Source of the DNA: Aphanomyces cochlioides
Taxonomy: Eukaryota > Oomycota > Saprolegniomycetes > Saprolegniales > Verrucalvaceae
NCBI GenBank assembly: GCA_019828595.1
Contig: JAHQRK010000020.1
Coordinates: 124,001-188,000, forward strand
DNA: 64,000 nucleotides
Direction of reading: 5' to 3'
Numbering within the stretch: the first letter of the stretch is position 1; the number at the start of each line of letters is the position of its first letter. This document shows, in pieces, positions 42,187 to 50,843 of this stretch. Both the position numbers and the translations under genes were made by a program. The notes under the pieces are model-generated. The model searched no databases and had not been told where the DNA came from. It saw only the letters and a list, made by a program, of their open reading frames with translations.

Positions 42187-42700
42187 ACATCAACATAAAC
42201 ACGCAGATGGTCATATTCCAGTACATGTTCATTTAAGTAAAGCGCAAGTGTCTAAAGATAAAAATGGGCATCCCATTCAGTTGAGTCATTCACAAATAAA
42301 TGTACATGGTCATCAAATAATTCATGCTTATCCAGAAAATTATACAAAATTATTACATTCCCATCACCATAAAAAAGGTGCAAGAATTCATCTAACTCAT
42401 CACGAAATGGCGAACGGCAAAGGCTCTTGGGATGTTCTTAAATCTATTGCTTCTCCTGTATTAAGTGGTCTCCAAGGCGTTGCGAAGGAAATATTCCCTG
42501 ATTCAGCAAAAACAATTGATAATATTCGAGACGGGATTAGAACAGCTACTGGATACGGCATCAAACCACATAAGAAAGCTATGTTTACTCACGGTGGTGG
42601 GCCAGAATATTTTCCTGCTCAACATGCTGGTAAAGGGATTAAAAATCGTCATAAAAAAGACGCAAGGGGAACTGGTATACAACCATCTGGTCAATATTAG
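42187..42700 (+). pseudogene. His-rich basic virion-like protein, start codon missing
   Basis: Open from 42187 (after a stop) to TAG 42698-42700, with no ATG before the conserved-looking part. The first ~75 codons are His-rich (HIPVHVHLSKAQVSKDKNGH, HHHKKGARIHLTHHEMANG). An amphipathic segment follows (GSWDVLKSIASPVLSGLQGV), then a Gly/Lys-rich tail ending GTGIQPSGQY. A basic protein with one amphipathic helix near capsid genes is typical of minor virion components of adeno- and polinton-like viruses. Function is inferred from style only. Confidence 0.4.
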
Positions 42701-42768
42701 GGATAGTTTGTCCATTTTAATTTTAATTTAAACATATGGCGCAACCATATATACATATATAAAATATA

Positions 42769-43359
42769 ATGAGTAAATATAAAATTGGAATTGTCTATCA
42801 AATATTTTACAACGAAAATCCAGATATTCGATATATTGGGTCTACTACTACATCATTAACTAAACGAAAATTTGTACATAAGGAAAATTCTAAGCGATGG
42901 ATTAATGGTAAAACGGTAAAAGAAATATCAATATTTAAATATTTTAAAGAATATGGTTTTGAAAACTTTACAATTATTAAAATTAAAGAATATGAAATTA
43001 TAGACCAAAAACATCTATTAGCTATAGAAACATTATGGTTTAATAAATTGCAATGTATTAATAAAGTAATTCCTTTTCAACCTCATTGGAAGCATAATAG
43101 AAAATTGTATGAGAAAAAACGAATTAGACCTGATAATCATAAAGATAAACAATAAATCAGATACAAAGAAAATAAAGAAGAAGTATTAAAAATAAACTCT
43201 GCATTTAGAGAGCTTAATAGAGAGAAAATAAATAAACAAAAACGTGAATCAAATGCACCTTATAAATCTAAAAAATATTATTGTGAAATTTGCGATAAAG
43301 AAATATGTTTCAGCGGTAAAAAGAGGCATATTAGAAGATTCATAGGTAATATTAAATAA
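42769..43359 (+). pseudogene. GIY-YIG endonuclease-like protein with C-terminal zinc finger, one in-frame stop
   Basis: Starts MSKYKIGIVYQIF; the GIY-YIG core is GIVYQIF ... IRYIGSTTTSLTKRKFVHKE, with a Glu of the active site probably in LLAIETLWFNKLQC. The frame meets TAA at 43153-43155 after ~128 codons. It then stays open without a shift for 67 more codons to TAA 43357-43359, ending in a zinc-finger segment YYCEICDKEICFSGKKRHIRR. GIY-YIG plus a small C2H2 tail is a common pairing in mobile and viral genes. The stop is probably a recent nonsense mutation. Confidence 0.65.
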
Positions 43360-43407
43360 ATATTATATCTCATAATAAATATATATTTATTATATAATAT
43401 AGCAATT

Positions 43408-43688
43408 ATGAGTTTATCTGATGATGGGAAAAATAAGAAAAAATATGAAGACTTTATTAACAAATGCCATGTAATACAAACTGTTTTAAAGATTATATTA
43501 CTGGTTGGTATCCACATACAAAAGAATGTATAGACTTTAGAAAACTTCATCATGAGTCCTTCGTTGAATGTTCGAGTATTCTCTGTATAAAGATGAATGA
43601 AGCACAATATTTAATCCCTACTTATACGAGACCAAAACCAAAAACAATTATAATTGAATTAACGTATTATGATTCAGATTATGAATGA
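43408..43688 (+). pseudogene. Short virus-like gene with frameshift
   Basis: ATG 43408 (MSLSDDGKNKKKYEDFINKC) leads to a stop, while the adjacent frame continues from 43464 to TGA 43688 with FKDYITGWYPHTKECIDFRK and a C-terminal IIIELTYYDSDYE. A one-base shift near 43470-43490 would join the two parts (about 90 residues). No family recognised. Confidence 0.35.
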
Positions 43689-43746
43689 TTTTAACTTTGA
43701 ATTTTAATTTAAACATAAGATTACAATTTATATATACTTAGTAAAA

Positions 43747-43923
43747 ATGGTTACTAATTCATCGGAATACATGAAAGTATATTATCAAAAAAATAAAGAT
43801 AAATTAGGTAAAGTAGTTCATATTGTTTGTGATTGTGGTATGAAAATTAATCGTACATCTAAAAGTTATCATATTAAAACTAAAAATCATTTCTTTTTAT
43901 TAGAACAAAAAATAAAAAATTAA
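43747..43923 (+). CDS. 58-aa zinc-finger protein, virus-like
   Basis: MVTNSSEYMKVYYQKNKDKL is followed by CDCGMKINRTSKSYHIKTKNH, a C-x-C ... H-x5-H pattern. Short proteins pairing a YYxKNKxK lead with this finger type occur in polinton-like and giant viruses. Intact; AT-rich codons match the island. Confidence 0.5.
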   Translation: MVTNSSEYMKVYYQKNKDKLGKVVHIVCDCGMKINRTSKSYHIKTKNHFFLLEQKIKN

Positions 43924-44489
43924 GCTGTTATACAGCAGGTTAGAATATTTTCCAAAATTAATTAAATTTTAATGTTTGGATGTATTTTTTATCTAATTGA
44001 GCTTTTAATTCATAATATTTTGATTTGTAATCTATTTCTTCATCATTATCGTAATAGTCATAAACTCCTTCTTCATTGTTCTTTCGTGTAGTTGTTACTT
44101 CACCAGAGTCAATATTGTCCTTTTCAGTGAAATGTGGACTTGGCAGGTCATTGGCCAAATCGCATATCAATCGTCTATGCTAAATTTAATATGAAATATT
44201 GTATAGTATACAAAGTTAAGTACAATTTCTTCCTAGCAATGGTACCTGCATCCCAGAATACCGTCATGCATGATTTCTACGCCCAATACAACCTCGTTAT
44301 GAAGTGTCAAGTCGCCGCGCGTATCTTCCGCGAGTCAGCGTCCATCTTGGCCTTTCCCCACGGCCTTTCCCCAAGTCATATAATTAAGGTGATTTGATTG
44401 GTCAAAATATTGAAAATACTGATATATGATTGGCTAGTCGATTGTTAGTCGATTCTGGCAAGTCGATTCGATTCGACAGCCCAGTCCAA
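43924..44489. other. Fragment of a minus-strand virus-like ORF plus a host-like insert
   Basis: On the minus strand, 43958 to about 44120 encodes a charged C-terminus (YDYYDNDEEIDYKSKYYELK). Upstream of it (about 44125-44480) the sequence is GC-richer and host-like (reads ARIFRESASILAFPHGLSPS on +), probably an unrelated insertion between this fragment and the Rep-like gene. No complete gene. Confidence 0.35.
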
Positions 44490-45430
44490 TTTGGAATCGA
44501 ATGCATAATCTAATTCTATCGGAGCTCCATTGCGATGTATCAACTCGAAAATTAGTTAGAATAAAAACGTGAGGCTTGGGATATCTGCATTTGCCCCCTT
44601 CGTATTTACCTGAACTTAAACCATTTTGAATTTGTCCTATAGCACCATATTGATTATAGTCTTTACCTTATCGTGGTATATCTAAAATTATTATTTGTGG
44701 AACGTGTCCTTTGTCCATTAGAGTTCTTATTTGATTAAATATATTATCTTTTCCGTCGGCTATGATAACATTATAATCTAAATCTAATTAATTACAAACA
44801 TGTGATTTACCAATATTACCAGAATTTATTTTTATTCCATTTTTAATTTTATCAACATCTTCAATGCTATAAATAATTCGTGGATCAGCCTTATTCTTAC
44901 AAATATTTAAAATTCTTTGTTGAAATTGTTTCCATATTGTATTTTCAATCTCTTTTTTCATGTCTTCGTACATTGTTTTTGTATAATAATCATTTACTGC
45001 ATTTATCATTTTTTGGCCTAAATAAACTTGGGGATAGTAATCATAGAATTGCTCTTTTGTTAACTTTTGTAATTCACTAATATCAATACCATTATCATCA
45101 AAAACTTTTTCAAATGGTTTATGCGAAATTTGTTTCGTTTATCATTGTCATTTAGAATTACGTTTTCATTTTGTTTAAATGATGAATATATGATATAATG
45201 TTCAAAAATCTTTTTTAATGATGAATCAGTAATTGCTGATGCAAATTTGACCGATACTACTTCTTTTTCTTTTTCTTCAATTCCATTGGGATCAATTTTT
45301 CTCGTAAATGAATTTATAATTTCTTCTTTTGTATTAGTTGTAAATAATAATATATGTCTACTCTTATCATTTGCTATATTAACTTTTTTTCATCTTCATT
45401 TTTTAAATTTTCTAATTCAACGTTTGACAT
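44490..45430 (-). pseudogene. Rep/SF3-helicase-like protein (CRESS-DNA type), multiply broken
   Basis: Reads from ATG 45430 (MSNVELENLKNEDEKK) toward 44490 with frameshifts near 45390 and 45125 and in-frame stops near 44790 and 44670. Helicase motifs remain in order: Walker A NSGNIGKS (normally GxxxxGKS), Walker B-like PQIIILDIPR, the segment IGQIQNGLSSGKYEGGKC, and motif C PHVFILTNF. The IPR after Walker B and the KxGxxxSGKYE stretch are typical of Rep proteins of CRESS-DNA viruses and related plasmids rather than of D5-type helicases. The N-terminal HUH nuclease motifs were not found. Only the C-terminal helicase half is convincing. Confidence 0.55.
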
Positions 45431-45572
45431 TGTGTATATTATAATAATTTTAAATTATATATATTATATAATCTTATCTTTAAATTAAAATTAAAAATAA
45501 GTGAAACATGAAATAGTGTAATATCGTATAAATCAGTAAATAGTGGTGATTATGTAATACAAAAATGCAAAT

Positions 45573-45664
45573 ATCATTGAAACGTGGTGCCTAACAACGG
45601 GAGATATTACTGATACAAATATGCATAAATCATTGAAACGTGGTCCCTAACAACGGGAGATATT
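45573..45664. repeat. Two-copy direct repeat, period 56 bp
   Basis: A 36-bp block beginning ATCATTGAAACGTGGT and ending GGGAGATATT occurs at 45573 and 45629 with one mismatch. It lies between the virus-like island and the second Harbinger element and could mark the right edge of the island. Confidence 0.65.
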
Positions 45665-45856
45665 CCAAAATGTAAACTCTGTATAATAGAGACCTTTCGG
45701 TAAGCCCAACTTTGACTTTGACTTAAGGATTTTAACCCAAAGTCGACATTGGAGAAATTCCTCTTTCGGTACATCTTAGACTTAGAGTTAGGATATGTCC
45801 TGATTGCTGGTGTCTTGCAAGCCTGTACAGGAGACATTGACGAGTTCTTATCGATC

Positions 45857-46928
45857 ATGGATATCCTGATATCTCACAACGTGTTTCGCTCACGACCTGA
45901 GCGGCCATTAGTCTGTTACAACAATTCCTTCAATCGCTTCTTGGACGACGGAACGGCGATTCACAACTACCGTTTCACTATTTCTCAGCTGCAAACCCTT
46001 TCTATCAAACTTCAGTTACCACATTTCATTGTTACTCCGTCGAAGGACAGCGTTGATGCTTTAGAAGCGTTAGCACTCGTATGTCGACAAATGACAGAGC
46101 CGTCGCGTCTGTTTACGACGGCGAATGAGTTTGGGCGCTCAGTTGAGGCCTGCAGTCGGATTATCATGGAAACAATTCGACTCATTCACAAAGCTTTCAC
46201 AAAAATACTGTACTTCCACGAAAGATTGATGACGGCTCGTTGTGGTAAGTCTTGTCTTGATGTCTTCCTAATACTTTATAGCCGAGTATGCTAAAGCTAT
46301 TGAGGTGCGGAGTGGTCTCAGTGGCTTGAAATCTTGTATCGGTTTCATCGAAGGAACTAAACAGTTCATATCTCGTCCAACGCCACGACTCAATGCATCT
46401 GCGGACGAAAATCTACAACGGTCTGTCTACAATGGCCATCCTAGAAGGCATTGCCTTAATTGGCAAGGCATTGTCGTTCCCGATGGCTTGATAATATCTA
46501 TGTATGGCCCTGTAGAAGGGCGAAGACATGATTGCACGGTTCTATCGATGAGTCGTGTTATGGACATTTTACATGGCAATGCCTCTCAGCGTGAATACTG
46601 CTTGTACGGCGATCCAGCATATGGTTGTCAACAGGGTTTGGCCAGCCCTTTTCCGAATGCTTCTCCTGGATCAAACGAGGCTGCCTTCAACTCATCGATG
46701 AGTGCCGTCCGAGAATCCGTCGAATGGAGCTTTCACATCATCAAGAGTCTATGGGGTCACATCAGTTTTGACAAGAAAATGAGAGTACGGAGCTCACCAG
46801 TGGGCGTTTTCTGGCTCGTCGCAACGCTTCTCACCAACTGCAAAACTTGTTTGAAGCCACAGGGAAACCAGGTCTCTCAATACTTTGGTGTAGCTCCACC
46901 AGCACTCGACGATCTCTTGACTGCGTAG
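45857..46928 (+). CDS. PIF/Harbinger-like DDE transposase with Glu at the first catalytic position
   Basis: Two exons, 45857-46244 and 46282-46928 (37-nt intron), 344 residues, intact. The core reads CIGFIEGTKQFISRPTPR, then LNWQGIVVPDGLIISMYGPV and GRRHDCTVL, then YCLYGDPAYG (second Asp) and SVRESVEWSF-like with the third acid. In this family the first motif is normally F/AIDGT; here it is FIEGT, an Asp-to-Glu change at the metal-binding residue. Such a change usually weakens or abolishes cleavage, so the element may be inactive despite an open frame. ATG 45857 is the first in frame. Confidence 0.75.
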
Positions 46929-47131
46929 GACTTGTTTCAAAAAAATTAAATTGAATATTGCATTTTGATGAAATAAAGTAATTTAGGACTTTCATAAATT
47001 TAGTGTATAGTACGCGGTCTATTTGGAGTACTATTTAGTACCCTTTTGTGCCTAAATAGATAAAGAGAAGGTATTTGTGGACTTATATTTTTGTTCCATT
47101 TTTTTCAAGAAAGCTTGAAGAAGCTCCAATG

Positions 47132-47803
47132 TCATGCGCTGGTTTGCGTCGTACTGCGCGGCTTGCCGGGAGGCTGTTGTCGATCGAATTCCAAGCGCTG
47201 GACGGCGATTTCCTCCATCCTCTTCTCTCGTTCTTTTTTGTCCTCGATTGCGGTTTGGATTGATTCCACAAGAGCGTTGATGTTCACAGATGGTGCAGGG
47301 CGTTTGGTCTTCTTCTTGCCGGGTACATTGCCATCACTTGACGCCAATTCATTCATTGCTAGTTGACGCATAACAAGGCCAGAGTTTTGGATACCCTCTA
47401 GTTTCCGCTTGGCAGCTTCACGGGTCGCTGCTCCAACCTGTTCGTGGTCGTCCATGCGTGTCCTGATGTCTGTGAGGAGAACCTCAAGCTCATCATAATC
47501 CTCGGTCGTCCCTGATTGTCGTAGGGACAGTTTCTCCCCTTTGATAAACTTAGACATAATCGATTCAAACCTTGCCTTCAGGGCCACAGCTTTCTTGTTC
47601 ATTCCAAAGCCTGGATGTTGACACAACTGGGCCGCTATCTCGTCCCATGCGGTGGTTAGCTTGCCACGGTCGGCTTCCCACGGTCGGACAATAGAAACTT
47701 GTTGAAGAAGCTGAATGTCGTGGTGGCATGAGAATTTGCCGCAGCGGGGCGCATCAATCGCCTCGCTGCTTTCGTCAGATGGAGTGGTCACAGGCTGCTC
47801 CAT
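47132..47803 (-). CDS. Myb/SANT-like protein of the second Harbinger element
   Basis: 223 residues, single exon from ATG 47803. Residues 22-85 form the SANT-like part (HDIQLLQQVSIVRPWEADRG, KLTTAWDEIAAQLCQ, KAVALKARFESIM). A coiled, charged C-terminus carries a KKKTKRP basic cluster and AIEDKKEREKRMEEIAVQRLE. This is the common partner protein of oomycete and plant Harbinger transposases, thought to bind the element ends. Intact. Confidence 0.65.
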   Translation of the reverse strand: MEQPVTTPSDESSEAIDAPRCGKFSCHHDIQLLQQVSIVRPWEADRGKLTTAWDEIAAQLCQHPGFGMNKKAVALKARFESIMSKFIKGEKLSLRQSGTTEDYDELEVLLTDIRTRMDDHEQVGAATREAAKRKLEGIQNSGLVMRQLAMNELASSDGNVPGKKKTKRPAPSVNINALVESIQTAIEDKKEREKRMEEIAVQRLEFDRQQPPGKPRSTTQTSA

Positions 47804-47999
47804 TCAAAATTGAACTGACTGCAGTGCTCACATCCTAAATGTCCTATGTATAAGTCAAAAACGACTTCGACTTAGGACGCCACTAAGGCAATCTAATCTC
47901 GACTTAGGGCTGAATCTCGACTATGCATTTGTACAGATATATCATTTTATACAGGAAAATGTCTATCTAAAGTCAAAGTTTGGGCCACCGAAAGTTCTC

Positions 48000-48415
48000 T
48001 AAAAGTGTTTGTGTATTTTTGTGTTTGGGAGGGGAATATTTCTATATAGATGATGGTAAAAATTTGAAATGTAAACTCTATAAAGTTTGTGTTTTTGTAT
48101 TTCTGTGTTTATATATATAAATACAAAAACACAAAAACACATCGGGTTAATACTTTTAAACTATAATCTTTAGTCTGAATTTCTTAACTAAGAAATATAA
48201 GCTTAGCTTTTAGTTAAACATTTAGTTAAACATGTAGTTGAGGATGTGCAGCGAAGCAAGCAATAAGGAGGGAAGAAACTCCGTTTCTCACTCTCAGTGT
48301 TGGCACTTCATCTCGGAATATTTAAATATAACAATGTTTTAATTGTGTTTAAATATATTTAAATGTTGGATCGGGGGTTTCATTTAAATGTGAGATATCT
48401 TTGGTGCCAAGGACG
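48000..48415. other. Low-complexity AT-rich spacer
   Basis: Contains GTGTTTTTGT/ACAAAAACAC stretches forming a short inverted repeat around 48085-48140, and AT runs. No gene. Confidence 0.5.
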
Positions 48416-50818
48416 ATGACTCCGAATGGACGCAAGGCTGGCCGCAAAGCTTGTGAGGCAAGAAATCACTTCGTCAACACTGGAGAAATGTGCAACTAGA
48501 GTCAGCATTGGTACATTTGCAAGCACTGTGAGCAACAGTGGCTCGCATCCAAGAATAGTGATCACATTCAGGCTGCCCCACCACAAAAAATTGTTGGATC
48601 AAAGGTGGCGTTAGAGTCGCATTTAAGGGCATGCAAGGCTTATCGCGATAATGACACAAAACAAGGTGGTGACACAACCAACAGTGAGCACAAGGTAGAA
48701 ATACACCGTCACCGTCAATCAACCATTAGAGAGTTCCACGCGCCACCTCTCGACCGTAGTGCTGTTCGCAAATTTCACGACCTAATTCTAGAGTTTCAAG
48801 CAGAATCGGCAATCTCTGCATCGTTTGTTCAATTGCGGTCCTTTCACCGACTCATCTCTTTTACCGACCCTCAATGTGCTGCTGCAATACCCAGTCGTCG
48901 GTCATTGGGAAACCAAATTCTCAATCATTATTGTGACAATATCGATTGTGCTGAATCCAAATCATTAAAATCCCTCCAAGAACAAGGCTTTCGCGTCAAT
49001 GTTTTATCAGATGGATGGGAATCTGTTTCCATGACTCACATGCTTGGCATTGTTCTGTCCCTCTGTGGAAATACGTCAACGTTTGGAACATTCACATGTG
49101 GCTCAAGACACGATGCAATCGCTTTGGCTGAACAACTTGAGGCGAAGCTGATTGAAATGTCTCGTGATGGCTGGCAAATTGGTGGTGTGGTGACTGACAA
49201 TGCCGGCAATTGTGCAAGAATGCGTCGTATTTTGGCCCTGCGATGGCCTAAGATTATATTTTTGCATTGCTTCGCTCACCAAACACAACTCATGGTGAAG
49301 GATGTCATTCAATCGACGAACATGCAAGTCGTCCCTATGGCATATGATGCAAAATGCTTTTCTTTATCAACAGCAAAGTGGATGCCGCGTTTGCGGGGAA
49401 TCATGATGGATTTGTATGGACGTCAAATGGCAATAATAATGATGTGTGATACACGGTGGAACTCCCTCCAAGCAATGTTGGCGTCATTTCTGCGTTGTAA
49501 GTCTGCGTTTTATACTCTCTTTCTTCGCCACAGCGACGACTCCGATTTTCCGCAATCTCTTGTATGTTTGGACCCGTCTGGACACTTTTGGTCAATGGTA
49601 TTTACGCGAATATAGTCTATCATGTTGAAAGGCTTGTAGATTGAGAAAGCCGAGAAGATAATTCGACCTCTGTCGATCGCATCATTCAGATTGCAACGTG
49701 ATCTCAATTCTCTTGCAGACATCATACTTAACTTTGGCAGTATCTATCTCCCCCTGAATGTAGAGTCTGAACTCAATGGGGACGATGCTTTGGCATCATC
49801 ACTGGAAAAACGATGGCTAGATGTCGAGCAACCGATGGTTCGTCTAGCACTATTTCTTCATCCCAAGTATCGCTTCCATTTTCTCCAGCTTGAATCCATA
49901 CCAAACTTGACTAATGTGTCTGCGCTTGCTGAAATTGCAGTGTTCTACTTCGACAAGCTTGTCAATGGCAGTACAACAGGCATTTATCAAGAAACACTGG
50001 GTTGGTACAAGTCATCAAAGTTCTATGATGGCCTAGACCCAGCAAATTTTATTGGACCGACAGATCACGTCGATTTTTGGAGTTTTGTTTTGAATGCGAG
50101 CAATGGAAAGTCAAGGCTTGCTCGATTATCCCTGGTCATTTTGTCGGTAGCTATCAATACTGCTACATGTGAAAATCTCTTTTCTGAACTTGCGCTAGTA
50201 TGGACTGCAAAGAGAAATCGGTTAGCTCCAGAGAAAGCAACAAAGATTTGCATGGTACGAACCGCCGTGCGCCGAAAGAACGATAGGGAAGGCGGCCATT
50301 TAACCCTCCCATTTCATACAAACACAAAAGTGACGGCACATCGTGTGGTTGATGCAAAAGAATTATGCCGATCAAAGAAAAACAAACGAGGAAGAGACCA
50401 AGAGCACATGTGTGTTGATATATCTGTACAAGATGGTTTGACTGAGAACGTATCCAATTCACCGAGCTTCGATCACCATGGCCTAGAGAACAGAAGCGTT
50501 GTCAGTTAGCAAAGCTCTGTCGATGAGGCCATCGAGGCCAACGTTGGTGAGGAAGAAGACGTCGTCGACGATATTGAAGCTGTCGTCATTCTGTCTGAAT
50601 GGAAGGAATTACTTGGCCAAATTGAGGAGGACAACGACGATGATGACACACTTCCCGATGTTGCAGATGCTCCAACTACATCAAGCTTTCCAAGTTTCAA
50701 TGACCCACGTTTTCCTCAAGAGGCGAGAGCGGCGAAGATGACAGGACTGCGAGGACGCAAGGTTACTCTTCGTCTTCTTTTCAACAAGGTTGGCAATGGA
50801 GAGTGGAAGCTGGAATGA
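48416..50818 (+). pseudogene. hAT-superfamily transposase with two in-frame TAG codons
   Basis: ATG 48416 opens MTPNGRKAGRKACEARNHFV. A TAG at 48497-48499 interrupts it in frame, directly before a BED-type finger HWYICKHCEQQWL ... HLRAC. The catalytic part follows: VLSDGWESVSMTHMLG, GVVTDNAGNCARM (Asp), FLHCFAHQTQLMVKD and later WSM. A 42-nt intron (49598-49639) joins to IEKAEKIIRPLS and to the C-terminal hAT dimerisation block LARLSLVILSVAINTATCENLFSE (positions near 50125). A second in-frame TAG (50507-50509) precedes an acidic tail ending at TGA 50816-50818. Apart from the two stops the frame is whole. Terminal repeats and the 8-bp duplication were not found. Confidence 0.75.
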
Positions 50819-50843
50819 CTTGTATTGCATACTATTAATAGTA

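Larger units (their letters stand above)
37660..45480. other. AT-rich island of endogenous virus-like genes
   Basis: Base composition drops sharply to very AT-rich, and codons ending in A/T replace the GC-rich host codons. The island carries, on the + strand, a fragmentary virion-type gene, a small KDKIREYN protein, a penton/minor-capsid-like gene, a His-rich basic protein, a GIY-YIG plus zinc-finger gene and a 58-aa zinc-finger protein. On the minus strand it has a Rep/SF3-helicase-like gene. Most are broken by stops or frameshifts. Three foreign, host-like stretches interrupt it: a mariner (38187-39839), 41690-41935 and 44125-44480. No major capsid protein, packaging ATPase, integrase or DNA polymerase was seen, so it is a remnant. 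Gene content resembles polinton-like viruses, while the helicase resembles CRESS-DNA Rep. Confidence 0.65.
45689..47999. mobile_element. PIF/Harbinger-like transposon, second family (2.3 kb)
   Basis: Left end GAGACCTTTCGGTAAGCCC and right end, read inverted, GAGAACTTTCGGTGGCCC; both continue into AACTTTGACTTT. Terminal repeats are imperfect, about 30 bp. The target-site duplication could not be resolved (flanks TA on both sides). Inside are a DDE transposase (+) and a Myb-like protein (-), convergent, the usual PIF/Harbinger pair but not closely related to the 14.6-kb element. Confidence 0.8.

Noticed and set aside
45573..45664. CRISPR-like direct repeats
   Set aside because: Only two units, eukaryotic context, no cas genes; it is a simple tandem duplication.
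48416..50509. An alternative nuclear code with TAG/TAA as sense codons
   Set aside because: Host genes here end normally at TAG, TAA and TGA, and the in-frame stops occur only in transposon and virus-like genes, which fits decay.
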